Part shown: positions 21,992-32,598 of the stretch, piece by piece
How positions within the stretch are numbered: position 1 is the first letter of the stretch
Layout: the number at the start of each line of letters is the position of its first letter
NCBI GenBank assembly: GCA_037157565.1
Contig: JAZHRO010000026.1
Coordinates: 32,044,501-32,108,500, forward strand
Length of the DNA: 64,000 bases
Origin: Thalassia testudinum
Taxonomy: Eukaryota > Streptophyta > Magnoliopsida > Alismatales > Hydrocharitaceae
Direction of reading: 5' to 3'
The notes under the pieces: model-generated
The model's input: the letters and a program-made list of their open reading frames with translations, nothing else
What the model was told of the DNA's origin: nothing
Database searches by the model: none
Made by a program: the position numbers and the translations under genes

Positions 21992-22009
21992 TCCCCGGCA
22001 ACAGCGACA
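21992..22009 (-). promoter_or_regulatory. Primer-binding site of D (tRNA-Asp type)
   Basis: The minus strand reads TGTCGCTGTTGCCGGGGA, 16 of 18 matches to the tRNA-Asp complement, 3 nt from the CA end of the LTR. It shows that this LTR is a 5' LTR with its internal region to the left. Confidence 0.88.
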
Positions 22010-22012
22010 AAA

Positions 22013-23874
22013 TGTTGAAGTAGAAAATCTATGCAAAAAGGTGAGTTTGGAAAACCCGTCGTTGTAGCATAATTTGCAAGCAAAATCGTCAACAGATAAT
22101 TTAAATGAAACTCAAAAGAATTCCAGGTCGAACACAGGGAAGCAAGCGTTTGATTAAAAATCGCATTTGTTTTGCTGTTACAAAGCATATTAGCTAATTG
22201 AATTAAATCTATGCTAGCTATCTACTTAAAGAATAATTAATAGAAGAGAGAGAAAAGAATCATACAAATAAAGAATAATAGAGAGAGAATGAATAGGAAT
22301 TTCATAGCCACAATATTATGCCTATTACAACTAACCACTATAGTAGAAAGGGAGAAATCTACACTAGAAAGCAGTAAAAGAGAGGGTGGAAAGAAGTTAT
22401 CCTCCTCAACAGCTACTTGGAGGACAAGCCATGTTGATGGAGCACCCGGACGAAGGTGGTGAGATGTGGGACGAGGGAGAATGAGGACGGAGCAAGGCGA
22501 CGTCGCAACGGGATCCACATCCCGAACGAAGGTGACACGACAATCGCAAGATGCTCCACGAAGGAGGTGAGAAGATGGGAAATTATTTTTGTAACTCTAA
22601 TGGAGCATCCCGGGTTTGGGATCAGCTCGTAGAGCCTTTGAGGGGGTGAGAGAAGAGAGGAAGGGATGAAGAATTCGAGTGGTAAGGGTCTCCTTTTATA
22701 GTTGTAGGGACTGAGGGCAATTTGGTCATTTTATGCTTTAAAACATTAATTCAGGATCTTTAGTGACGGATTTAAGCATCACTAAAGACCCCAAATGTGG
22801 GCTTAGTGCGCGTGCACCCGCTGCCTTCTCGCCTTCTGCCTTCTTCAACACACGCACACGATCTCGCAATCTCAATCGTCCGATCGCGAGATCGGATGGC
22901 CTAAACACACTGCTCTTCATCGTGTGCTTGCACGTGTGATCGCATGTCAACGGCGCATTGGATAGTGCGTACGCACCTCGAGCCCATCCATGCAGCCTCG
23001 TGGCCGCTCCATCCGCCATCTACTCTGCATCAACGGCCGAATTTCTCCCGCGCTTCTGATTTGAGGTGCGCACGACTCAAACGCACGACCTCCGCATCGC
23101 CCACAGGCACGTGACTGCTGCACTATCTCAATGGATTGATGAGAAAACAACTTTGGCTCCATCGTTCATGGTCGTTGGATCTTGATCCAACAACTATGAT
23201 TGCTCGATGATGTCTCAGCACTGAGGAGTTGTGAAGGCGGTTGAGAATCAATCTCGGCCGTTGGATGATGATCCAACAACTGAAATGTAATGGTGCAGTT
23301 GAGAAGAGAGTGGCAGCAGCAGGTCCTTGGGCCGGTTGGGCAGCTGGGATGGCACCACGTGGCGCCATCTTGGCTGCCCAACCGGCCCAAGGACCTACTG
23401 CTACCGCTCTCTTCTCAACCGCCACATGGCTCCATCTTGGCCATCCATCTTCTATGTCTTGTAGATGGTGCCACGGATGTCAAATTGGACCGATTTTTAT
23501 GCCGTTGGGCTGCGATCGTCGATCTGAATCCATTCATGTGGTCGGATTTATCATCTGAAGTATAGATGTACACCATCATGGCCCCTTGTCGGATTCATAT
23601 GATGTTACGGAAGTCCGATCGAAGCGATCTTGGAGTCATTGAACTCCTCTTGTCGCCTGATCAAATCCATATGGTTGGATCTTCAATCCCAAGTCCCAAT
23701 TAAATGTCACCTTGTCACCTAACCATAAAAAGGTGAAATTAACCTATAATTTATACAACTTAATCTAAATGCATGATGATGCATGTTTTGTAATATTTAC
23801 AATGTATGATGCAACTTTATGTCTAAGAACATGCAAAAATAGACGGTTTATGTGATATAAACATGTTTACATCA
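22013..23874 (-). repeat. 5' LTR of element D
   Basis: This 1862-bp LTR reads TGATGTAAAC...CTTCAACA on the minus strand and is of the same family as solo LTRs G1 and G3. It has TATA CTATAAAAGGA (rc 22691-22701), the TTTAGTGACGGAT palindrome (about 22755-22784, one arm decayed), GTCCGATC/GATCGGA (about 22876), a tRNA-like stretch (about 23040-23125), two TTGGAT/ATCCAA palindromes (about 23176 and 23264) and a G-box palindrome (23348-23369). Open frames here are not genes. Confidence 0.93.
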
Positions 23875-24255
23875 GCGACAGACTTAAAGGGAAGTCAAAC
23901 GATGGGTATGGGTTTACATAAGCCCATGGTAATTTCCCAGGACATGCTTAGGCCCAATCCACCTCTTTTAGTCTAATTGGGTAATCTTAAGGAAGTAGGT
24001 TCACTTATTAATTTCTTCTTTATCAAATTCCCAAGTCTTAGGTTTCATTAAGGAGTCAACTTTAAGATAAATTAGGCTTGGTTGTTTAATTTTCACTTTC
24101 TCTCATATCTCTCTCTTCTCCTTCCCTCCCCGTCTTCCAAGTGCATGCACGAGTGAAGGTCCCAGATCCCACATCTCCAGGGACCATTTGATTTTGCCCT
24201 ATGCACCAAAAGATCCTTATTTTCTTCTTCTTCTCATCATTCCTCTAATTTTGAC
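23875..24255 (+). other. 5' leader of element A (partial)
   Basis: This untranslated DNA before the gag ATG of A includes a CT-rich run (about 24110-24135). No primer-binding site is found, so the start of A, including its 5' LTR, lies beyond D outside the window. Confidence 0.6.
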
Positions 24256-25310
24256 ATGGAAAACCTGGAAAACAGGTCAAAAAATTCTACTTCTACATCC
24301 CAACCCGAACCTAACCCGTCAGCTGACCCACAAGCTGACTTTACCATCCCTAACCTCCCGCATTTAGAGCTACCACAAAACCCTGAACAGCCAGGTGGCC
24401 CTTTAAATCAAAATATAAACTCCCTTTCTCTTGCGGTCGATCAATTGGTTCAACTTCAACAAAATCAGCAGCAGTTGGCTAGGACAGTCACAAACCTAGC
24501 CAACCAAAGATCGAGTCAACCACTTGGGGAACCTCTCGTACCTCTAAAGGATTTCTATGATCCTTCTAATTATGAAGAGAGACCTGGAGTGGCTATACTC
24601 CTAGGGGAGTTTGAAATTAAACCCGCCATTCTAAACCTAATCAAACATTTTCATGGTCTTCCAAGAGAGGACCCCTTTTGCCACCTCGAGGAGCTAACTG
24701 TCCTCGCTCGAGCCACCCATTCCCGCAATGTGCAGGAAGAGGTGTGGCTCATGAGACTTTTCCTCTCTCACTAAAAGATAAAGAACCACATTGGTTTAAA
24801 ATGGTCGGGCGTCCTATCACCATCTGGCCCCAATTAAAAAGCACTTTTCATAAAAAATTCTTTCCAATAGGTTGTACAAATGCTCTACGTCGATCAATAA
24901 TGACCTTTCAACAAAAATCTGGTGAACCCCTCCATGAGTCTCGGGAGAGATTTCAGGAATTACTTAGAAGTTGCCCCCACCATGAAATTCCATGATGGCA
25001 ATTAGTGTAGATCTTCTATCATGGATTAGAAGATCAATTAAAAGGATTCGTAGATGCTTCATGTGGGGGTAATTTCCTTAATAAAGATGCCGAAAGTACC
25101 TACCTCCTTTTTGAAGAAATGAGTGAAAACTAATTTAATATGGCTTCAATGGACACTTTTGGTAGAACCAACAACCCAAGACTCGAAGTCAATGAAATTG
25201 ACTCCAAATCCACATTTGTTCCAGTCACACAGGATGATCTACACATGATAGCTCAACGACTGGATCAGATGCAAATAAAGCAAAAGAAAATGGAATAAAA
25301 GCTCACCCAA
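24256..25310 (+). pseudogene. Gag of element A (frameshifted)
   Basis: ATG at 24256 opens a Gln/Pro/Asn-rich N-terminus, then DFYDPSNYEERPG and the gag core. Near 24700 the frame shifts; the second frame keeps LSLKDKEPHWFKMVGRP, FHKKFFPIGCTNALRRS and GEPLHESRERFQELLRSCPHHEIP up to a stop at 24996, and the homology continues to GLEDQLKGFVDASCGGNFLNKD and SEN (about 25130). The start follows the leader and resembles other Athila-type gags. Gag would build the particle; this copy cannot. Confidence 0.9.
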
Positions 25311-26100
25311 AAACAAGCTCCTTACCCTAACTCCCCTCACCTTCTCAGAAGAGAAAATCTGCACAATATTAATGCTACCCCTGCTAGGTAGCAATTTTCA
25401 GCTGAACTCTCACAAGATCTGACTGGGACCTTTGATTTTATGAATCAAAATCTTTTTGGCCCCACCACTGAGAACATTTCAGCTCTCCAGGAGCAATTTA
25501 GAAATCCCTCCAATTCTTACAATCAAAATTGGAGGACCAACTCGAATCCCTCCTGGAAAGCCCCAAATCCGATTTTGTTTCCCAAACAAAATCAATTTAG
25601 GAATTATGGGCAAAACACATATCAACCTGGACCATCCTAGGAAAATATCAACACCCAGGTCATGAAGACTATAAGGAATGCAGACTCAAATGAATGAAGT
25701 AACCCGCATGATCACCAATTTACAACATCAAGTAAAGGTTACTCCTGATCACAAACCTGCTGGCAACCTGTCATCCAAAGCCATGCCCAACCCTAACAAT
25801 CAACAGAATTAGTATCAAGGTGGATATCCCAATCAACCTATCTACCTAGCACCCCAGCATCCACCGGGTTTTAATCAAAATCAAGCCTCCCGTCCTCCTC
25901 CTAGAAACAATCATGCTGCAAATGCAGTGACTTTTAGGAACGAGAAAACTACTCATGATCCTTTTCCTGCTCAAGAAACCCACTACAAAGAAAAGCAAAT
26001 CAACTCTTCCCCCTCCTCTAACCCCGTACAGGAACCTGAAAGTGCAAAATAGGAAAATCCCATACCTTTTCCACAAGCCCTTCACTCTTCACACACTAAG
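25311..26100 (+). pseudogene. Gag-protease linker of A
   Basis: An Asn/Gln/Pro-rich, low-complexity coding relic (for example 25440-25640, with NQN and PNP runs) with several in-frame stops. It connects the gag core to the protease linker and has no recognisable domain. Confidence 0.65.
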
Positions 26101-26578
26101 AAAAAGAAATTTGAGCCCACTGCTAAGGAATTGATGAATCTTTTTGGGCAAGTAGAAATAATATTCCTCTCCTAGATGCCATTAAATATATCTCTGCCTA
26201 TGCCAAATTCTTAAAAGAATTGTGTACCCCCAAAAGGCAGCCAAGAAATTTAGGAAAGATGATTCTCCCAGATTCAGTAAGCTTAATTGTGCAAAGCAAA
26301 CTACCTCTAAAAAGAAAAGATCCAGGCGCCCCCCTTATTCAAGTGGTCATTAATGACACTTCCTTTGATCGCACCTTACTGGATCTCGGTGCCTCAATTA
26401 AGATCCCCACTGTCATTTTTAAGGAATTTAAGATCGATGAATTAAAGTCTGTCAAGGTAATACTTCAATTAGTAGATCAATCTACAATCAAACAAAAGGG
26501 GATTGTTGAGGATGTCATTGTCCGGGACAAAAACTGTCTATTTACTATAGACTTTTTGGTCTTGGATATAGAGATACC
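26101..26578 (+). pseudogene. Protease region of A, part 1
   Basis: Includes the linker around ELMNLFGQVE, LCTPKRQPR (26220) and an aspartic protease-like domain with TLLDLGASIK (about 26375), QLVDQSTIKQKGIVEDVIV and FLVLDIEIP, where element B interrupts it. The same domain resumes at 57825 with EALKNAPIILGRPFLATA. In B and E the motif is followed by INLIP, while here residues are lost after ASI. Confidence 0.88.
26574..26578. repeat. Target-site duplication of B (left), ATACC
   Basis: ATACC precedes the mutated LTR start CAATGG and pairs with GTACC at 57820-57824 (one difference). Both sides lie in one protease frame of A. Confidence 0.8.
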
Positions 26579-28181
26579 CAATGGCATCGCCATCATTCAC
26601 TATAGCCAGCTTAATTTTGCTATGTTTTAAGGGTAAATTCACCGAAATCATACATAAAAAGGATATAACTTAATCAAGAAGAAAGAATCATCAAATGAAC
26701 CCAAAAGATAGCTAAATAAGTTCAAAACAACCAATCTAAGATTTCCTCTGAAAATCAGGCTATTAAGACAATAATTAAACCATTTTTTTAGCCTAAACTC
26801 AAATTGACAAGGTTCTGATAGAAAATTTACAAAGTAAACCTTCTAAAAATCATAGATAAATATTCTCCAAGGTTTAATGTGATCAATTGGATCAAATGAG
26901 CTAAGTTGACCTAAAACAATAACATAGGTGAATACTTAATGTCAATTGGGTTTAAATATAAAGTTGACAAAACAAATGACTTCAAAACCTAAAATTGAAA
27001 TTGCCACTAGATTCCCTAGGTTCTAATCAAGCTTCCATTAAAAGTTGGACCTATGCTGACAATATTCTCACCTACTTTGCATTTAAGTTCTTAATTTCCT
27101 AAAATTTTGCAAATAAGTCCAAATTTATTACTTCTGGGTCCCAAAAAGGCCCTTGACTCATCTCCTTCCTTGCGCCAACCTTCGAACGGTTGACCAAGCT
27201 TCATGCCGAGCTTCGAGCTCGGTTGACAACCGCCTCAAGCCCCAATTGCCTTCATCTCCTGAAGAGAAGTTATTCGCTTTGCTGTTCCGCTTTTAACGAC
27301 GGTTATTTCACCGCCAACCGTCGCCTCTATGGTTCTCTCTTCTCGATCAAAGCAGGTGCAGCCATTGCAAGCTTTTAGAACTCATCTCGCAACCACAAGT
27401 CATCTGTTGCTCCAACGTTGGCCTTTAAAGCTCCACACATCTCTGCCAAGCTTCCTTGTCTAGGATCCAAGCGCAAAAGCCTCCTACTTTCCTTCCTCTA
27501 TGCACCACCATTGCCAGACCTTGAGGTCTCCTTCGCCCCTTCGCTCTGCCGCCTCTCACCATCAAACGAGGGTGCAACCATATTCGCCTCTCTCTCGCCG
27601 AGCTTCCTAGCCAAGAAGTCGATCATCTAACCCCTTCATCGATCTCAATTCCCCCTCTGAGTCTTCGCTAAAGGCCTTCCACCGCCACCGATCTCCTCAC
27701 CTCCTTCTCTCCAATAAACTTAGGGTTTCCCTTCCCCCTCTCCTCCTCTATCTCCTCATCTCCTCAATTTCTTCTTTTAACTTTGTTTTCACCAACACTG
27801 ACCACCACCACTTGGAGCTCTGACGAGCTTCATCACCATGCCTCCACGCACGACTAACCACTCAATAAAATTAGGGCTTTGCTTCGAGGTTTCATCCCAA
27901 AGCTCTTGCATCTGATGTGAGGTCAAACGACCTCTTATTCTACCCATAGGTCCTTGCCGGAGTTGGTCTTCGTCTTCGCCTTTGGCAACAATTCTCTGGT
28001 CACCTTTGACGAAGCTTCGCACACCATCGAAAGCCCTGATCTAAATAGGAGCAAGACAATTGGATGCCCCACCGATACCTCAATCAATCCTCAACCTCAC
28101 TTGAGAGATCGGACGATCGAAGTAGACAAATTGAAGCCAAACATCCTCGTTGCCAGGAGACACAAGGAAGCAAGGGACGTT

Positions 28182-28245
28182 AGTCCCACATCAAGTGCAA
28201 CCGAAGTCTGAGCAGCGTTTATTACGAAAACGCACCCTGAGCACA
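28182..28245 (+). promoter_or_regulatory. USE-TATA promoter module, 5' LTR of B
   Basis: AGTCCCACATCA (28182-28193), 24 bp, TTTATTA (28218), then TTGCCTC 28 bp after the TATA start (28246). The 3' LTR copy is at 57137-57200 with the same distances. The GGGGTGAGGTCCCC hairpin sequence follows at about 28261-28274, after which C1 interrupts the unit. Confidence 0.7.
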
Positions 28246-28289
28246 TTGCCTCAGAACGCACGGGGTGAGGTCCCCTCCGCACACCCGTA

Positions 28290-28294
28290 CGCAC
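28290..28294. repeat. Target-site duplication of C1 (left), CGCAC
   Basis: CGCAC before TGATTATACAGC matches the inverted copy GTGCG at 46228-46232, beside the end of the other C1 LTR. Confidence 0.88.
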
Positions 28295-29692
28295 TGATTA
28301 TACAGCAATCATACAACCTAATCTACCTGAATTAAGTTAGATTTTAGCATAACTTAGGAACAATGCATACATAAGCATCATAATTTGCATAATAGTTAGT
28401 TTAGTAGCCTTAGAGATAATACTACCATTTTATTCTCTAAAAGAGAGATGATATTGATTGTAGATGATTTGAGGCCGCAAATGATATATCAGACCATACA
28501 AATCTGATCAGGACAACGATGGGAGTCCAACGCTTCTAGAATCGTCTTGATCAGACATCTGTAGCATCACGTACAATCCATAGAAGAATAGAGGCCAAGG
28601 AGCAAGATGACAGAAATCCAAGCCTCAGATGAAAAATCCAACCACACAGATGGATCCGAATCAACGATCGTAGTCCAACGGTATAAAAATCATCTCGATC
28701 GAAGACCTATAGCATTGTCCCTTGCCATGCCCCCAATCTCTGAAGAACTCTTCCCTCACCTTGTAGGCCATTGGATCATCATCCAACAGCCACAAGCGTG
28801 CCATGTCGATGCCTACCCTGCGCCCTCATCAGTTGGGAACCATTTCAGCCGTTGGATGAAGATCCAACGGCTAATGGCGGTGGCACACGGAAATTCAAAC
28901 GCAACCATCCGCACTTGTAGCGCGGTGGTTAGCACACCTATACGCGAGTGAAGGGTGCAGAATCGAGCCTCGCCACACACCAAATCAAGAAGGCAATGCA
29001 CTTGGACTCAATTGGACCATTGGATGATGATCAAAGGGTGTGGATGCGGACGCGTGGTGCGACGTGGACCATCCGATGTACATGCGCGATCTGATGTGTG
29101 CACTAACGCCCCAATCCACGCATTCTCCTTAAGGTGGTGGCGCGCTCGATTTAGGCCGTCTGATTGCGAGATCGGAAGGCTGAGATTGAAGGCGCACGAT
29201 TTGAACGTGAGAGCGCCCGCGAGGAGAGCGAGCAGCATGCGAATCATGATCGAGCGACTCTGAAGCTACCACGTGTTAGCCACAAGATGAATCCGAGTGT
29301 GGAAGGCGCATATGATGTTATTTTGAGGCCAGATTAGAGCCGTTGATCTCCCGATTAACGAATCTGATCAACCTGAGGTTGTTGCATGAGTTGGAGGGCT
29401 AAAATGCCCACTTTGCCCCTCATTAAAGCAATAAAAAGAGCCCTAGGGCCCCCCAGTTGAGAGACAACTCCCACCAAATACAACTCCAACCTTTCTCTCT
29501 CTCTACAACTCCTCTCTAGAATTCATCCCGATGCTTTGGATCTGAAGTGTTGCCGCACTTCACACAAGAATCTCACAAGTGGCGTCGTCATCTACTATCT
29601 CTTTCTCTCTATCTCTATCTCTATCTCTCTCTCTCTATTTCTCTATCTACTCTTTAGCATAGTGCTTTCTAGTTTAAAAAAAAAAGCAGGTG
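28295..29692 (+). repeat. 5' LTR of C1, 3'-truncated
   Basis: Starts TGATTATACAGCAATCA. It has TTGGAT/ATCCAAC palindromes (28770 and 28849), a tRNA-like stretch (about 28910-28985, A-box TAGCGCGGTGG), a GTCTGATTGCGAGATCGGA palindrome (about 29155), TATA at about 29430 and a (TC)n run. Compared with its partner (46233-47901), the last roughly 270 bp and the primer-binding site are missing: the sequence jumps from GCTTTCTAGTTTAAAAA into the leader near 29692. Confidence 0.9.
28910..28985 (+). other. tRNA-like sequence in LTR C1
   Basis: A-box TAGCGCGGTGGTTAGCAC, then ATCGAGCCTCGCC in B-box position. The partner LTR (about 47165-47230, minus) keeps GGGATCGAGCCTCGC. It lies directly after the CCGTTGGAT palindrome, as in G1. 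Confidence 0.5.
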
Positions 29693-31095
29693 CGAATCTC
29701 AGGTAAGTACTCGTAGATTAGATTAGGTTAGATTTCCTTTCAAAAAAGTCCAAAAAAAGTTAGGTGTTTTGCTTGAACCTTAAGATTAGTTAGCATTTGC
29801 TTGGTTTTTGAAAAAATGAAAAAATCTCTCTTGGTGAATTTCAGGCTGAAACAAACTATTATTTTAAAAATTTAATTCCCAAAAATCCACACGTCCAAAA
29901 ATTTCAAAATATTTACTAGACGTGGGTTTTGAAGTCAGAAACAATATATCCAAATTTTGCACAAATGTAAGTTATAGAAAAGTTTTAAAAATTCTCGCAC
30001 TGAACTGTTATCAAATCGATTATTGTTCCTGATTTTTCAGAGTTCAAAATATCATAGGAATTTTATACAACTTTGATTGACTTAAATTTATGGCACTAAA
30101 TTTCTGTGAAAGTCAAGAATTTAGAAAAAATCTGAAAAAAATATTTCTTGCATGTTTGATTACACGGATTACTCAATCACGAACTAGGGGTCAAAATAGA
30201 CTACAAAGCCCCAGTACACTTTAAATATGAACAAAATAGAAAATGTCCATTAAAATTCTTGAAAAAATGTTTTTGAGTGCCTAGTTTGTGGTGCAATAGG
30301 ACCAATTAATTGCATTGTTTGGGTCTCACCACTCTGATTTTGAACTTAAAAGGACCGTCTAGCACTATCTGCGCTTAGGGTTTCACATTAAGGTAGAGCA
30401 CATCTGCATTTCCATACTTAAAGAAAATCTATCAAACAATTGGGACTTACAAAACTCTTGTGTGTCTCATCAGAACCCTTGATTGAAGATATTTACACAA
30501 GTGAACCCTAAAACCCACTAATACATGCAATTAAACCTTAAAATCTACTTCATCATAAAAATTACTTGTGAGCCCCTTGTCTATGCAGTTCATACTTTGA
30601 AAATCTATCTTAAGGGCAACACCCCCTTAACGCCTATCATATTCCAAAAGCACATCAAGAGTAAGCCTAAAACTAAGTAAACGTGCCCTAGGAAGGATTA
30701 ATATTCTTGGGGAATTGAAATTAGATTAGGCTAAGGTCAAAGCCTTGTCTACTTGGACCCACTGGTGACAAGAAAGGTTGGTGCGGTAACCACATTAACC
30801 CTTAGTGATGTCCCTCCGTGCGGGGTGTCCTAGGGGGTCCCACCCTTCTGGCCAGCCAAGTAATTCAAGGGTTGACCTAACCTAGTCAGATTTCAGGAAA
30901 CCAGGATTAGGTCTAATTAGGGTTCCCATTCTAAGGATTAGCTTGATTGTTTGCATTGTGAGGGTGGGGATTCTCTCATCTATTAACTTTCTTCTGGTAC
31001 ATGGACACTAGAAGGTCTTTGAACCCTGATTTGGTACCACCTTTAGAGAGTAATCTAAGGAGAAGACCCAATTTTTCTAAATCTGAATCCTTCCC
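29693..31095 (+). other. 5' leader of C1
   Basis: No credible ORF. It includes a consensus-quality intron candidate (29703-29844) and a block around 30770-30850 (GACAAGAAAGGTYGGTGCGGTAACC) that is nearly unchanged in C2 (about 38757-38830). The leader is AT-rich at 29.7-30.3 kb. Confidence 0.7.
29703..29844 (+). other. Candidate intron in C1 leader
   Basis: The donor CAG|GTAAGT and acceptor AATTTCAG|GCTGAA bound 142 bp of AT-rich sequence. C2 has the same donor and the acceptor ATTTTCAG|GCTGAA (37728-37854, 127 bp), though the interior differs in length and sequence. Splicing is inferred from motifs and conservation. Confidence 0.5.
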
Positions 31096-31357
31096 ATGGA
31101 TAATCACCATGAGGAAGAACTGATTGAGGAGGAGAACTTAGACCCATACTCTTTTGATCCCCACTATTCCTCTTTTTCTCCCTATCCCAACCCTTCCCTT
31201 GCTCCATGTTCTTCAGGATGGGAGAACTCTCCTCAACACCCGGGACTTGATTCCCTTACCTACACCTCATATTCCCCAAGTATATCTAGGCCTACCTCAT
31301 CCTTATAGAATCCCATACGAATCTCTGGATATCAGGGATCTCTACAATCTCAAGAGA

Positions 31358-31362
31358 CACTC
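31358..31362. repeat. Target-site duplication of solo LTR I (left), CACTC
   Basis: CACTC is repeated at 32599-32603. Removing I and one copy restores collinearity with C2 near 39345. Confidence 0.93.
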
Positions 31363-32598
31363 TGTTATGACCTAGTCCCCGAATCCTTACTGGACACTGG
31401 ATCGGACCGACTCGACTGATCCCAAGACCCAGTCATCCAACGAGGAAGTAACCAAAAAGCAGTAAAAATAAATCAAGTGATGAAAGAATGAAAAATTAGT
31501 TAAATAAAGAAAGAAATTAAAAACAACAGCTACCTATCCACCTTTACTATTTTTCTTAGTTAGCTGGTTGCCGCTCTACTCAGCGTTTGCTGACGTGTTG
31601 TACTCATAACCTTTCTTAGGTCCATGTGTTGAGCAGCTAGAGCCTACAGCTGCAGAGGGTGCTGGGCCTAGTAGAGCCCAGTAGTCATACCTTTTTGTTG
31701 TACCTCGTTTCCGTTGTAGTGAGTATTTTTGTTACACTTCTGTACTCGTGTACTGTAACTTTATATTCCTATACTTTTTCTATTGATAAGACCCGTGCCA
31801 TCAAAACACTTTAGGATGTCTGGGAGTTGGATCAGACATCTGGCCAGACGTCTAGACATCTTCCCAGACGTCTGAACCGCGTGGGAGGGTGTGTCCCCAC
31901 ACCTTCTCGAAACGAATCCTGCACGCTCAATGTAATCTCCTCAACACAGCACGTATCAGAGTCCTCGGTGGAACGGCCTGCATGGCCGTATCCGCAAAAG
32001 GGATCATAGGGCACAGGACGTACCCCTCAGTCGTCTGGAGCTTCCTCCAGACGTCGTCCGCGTCGTCTGGATGTAGGTCCAGACGTCTGATTCTAGGAAA
32101 ATCCCAGAATCAGAAACTCCTTCGTCTTCTTCTAGCTGCGCGCGGCCGCGCCGCGCTCACTCATCCACTGCTCTAGCTACAGCAGCGTCGAGGGAAACCT
32201 CCCTGGCACACCCCTCTACTGTGCACACGCCGACCGGCCGTGAGCTTCTCCGGCGAGCTCTCTCACGAATCGCGCGTTCTCCTCTCTTCCCTTCTCTCGC
32301 TGCTCCTCTCCGCCGCTGCACTTGCCACTCTCGCTCTCTCTCGCTGGAGGAAGGAGAAGGTGGATGGGAATGGCGTGGCGTGAGGGAGAGGAGGGGGTAT
32401 ATGTAGGCGTGGGGGAGGGCTCTGTCGTCGGTGAGGGGAGAGAAGAAAGAGAAGAAAAGCGGCTGAGCTCAGTCTGCGCGTGGCACGCGTGCAGACTCGG
32501 GGTCGTACACACGCAAAAATTGATTTCCAGACGTTTGGCCAGACGTATGATGCAACTCCCAGACATCTTAAAGTGTTTTGATGGCATGGGTCTTATCA
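31363..32598 (-). mobile_element. Solo LTR I inside C1
   Basis: This 1236-bp LTR has TG...CA ends and perfect CACTC duplications. On the minus strand it begins TGATAAGACCC, with a TATA-like ACATATACC near 32397. Its first roughly 70 bp (32528-32598) recur as an inverted copy at 31784-31853. It is GC-rich and carries many CAGACGTCTG-like palindromes. It is unlike the other LTR families here and could belong to another retrotransposon lineage. Confidence 0.88.

Larger units (their letters stand above)
18860..22012 (-). mobile_element. Element D, non-autonomous retrotransposon, internal region
   Basis: On the minus strand this holds the primer-binding site, a leader, an unrecognised ORF (20875-19176) and a 3' region homologous to that of E. 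No gag, protease, RT or integrase is present. It is interrupted by E at ACACC and continues at 3207-2883. Its 5' LTR is 22013-23874; the 3' LTR is not in the window. Confidence 0.85.
26579..28294 (+). repeat. 5' LTR of B, left part
   Basis: Collinear with 55527-57250 of the 3' LTR, starting CAATGGCATCGCC where the other copy has TGATGACATCACC. It is cut at CGCAC (28290-28294) by element C1. It contains an AT-rich first half, a CT/GC-rich middle (27.2-28.0 kb) and the USE-TATA module at 28182. Open frames are shared with the 3' LTR but are broken differently and are not supported as genes. Confidence 0.92.

Noticed and set aside
28607..29263. Frames at 28607-28951 and 28955-29263 as small genes
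   Set aside because: They lie in the U3 of the C1 LTR and cross its palindromes and tRNA-like sequence; the partner LTR does not keep them.
31363..32598. MITE or foldback DNA transposon at 31784-32598
   Set aside because: The inverted repeats are real, but the CACTC duplication and the TG/CA ends enclose the larger 31363-32598 unit. A solo LTR fits better.
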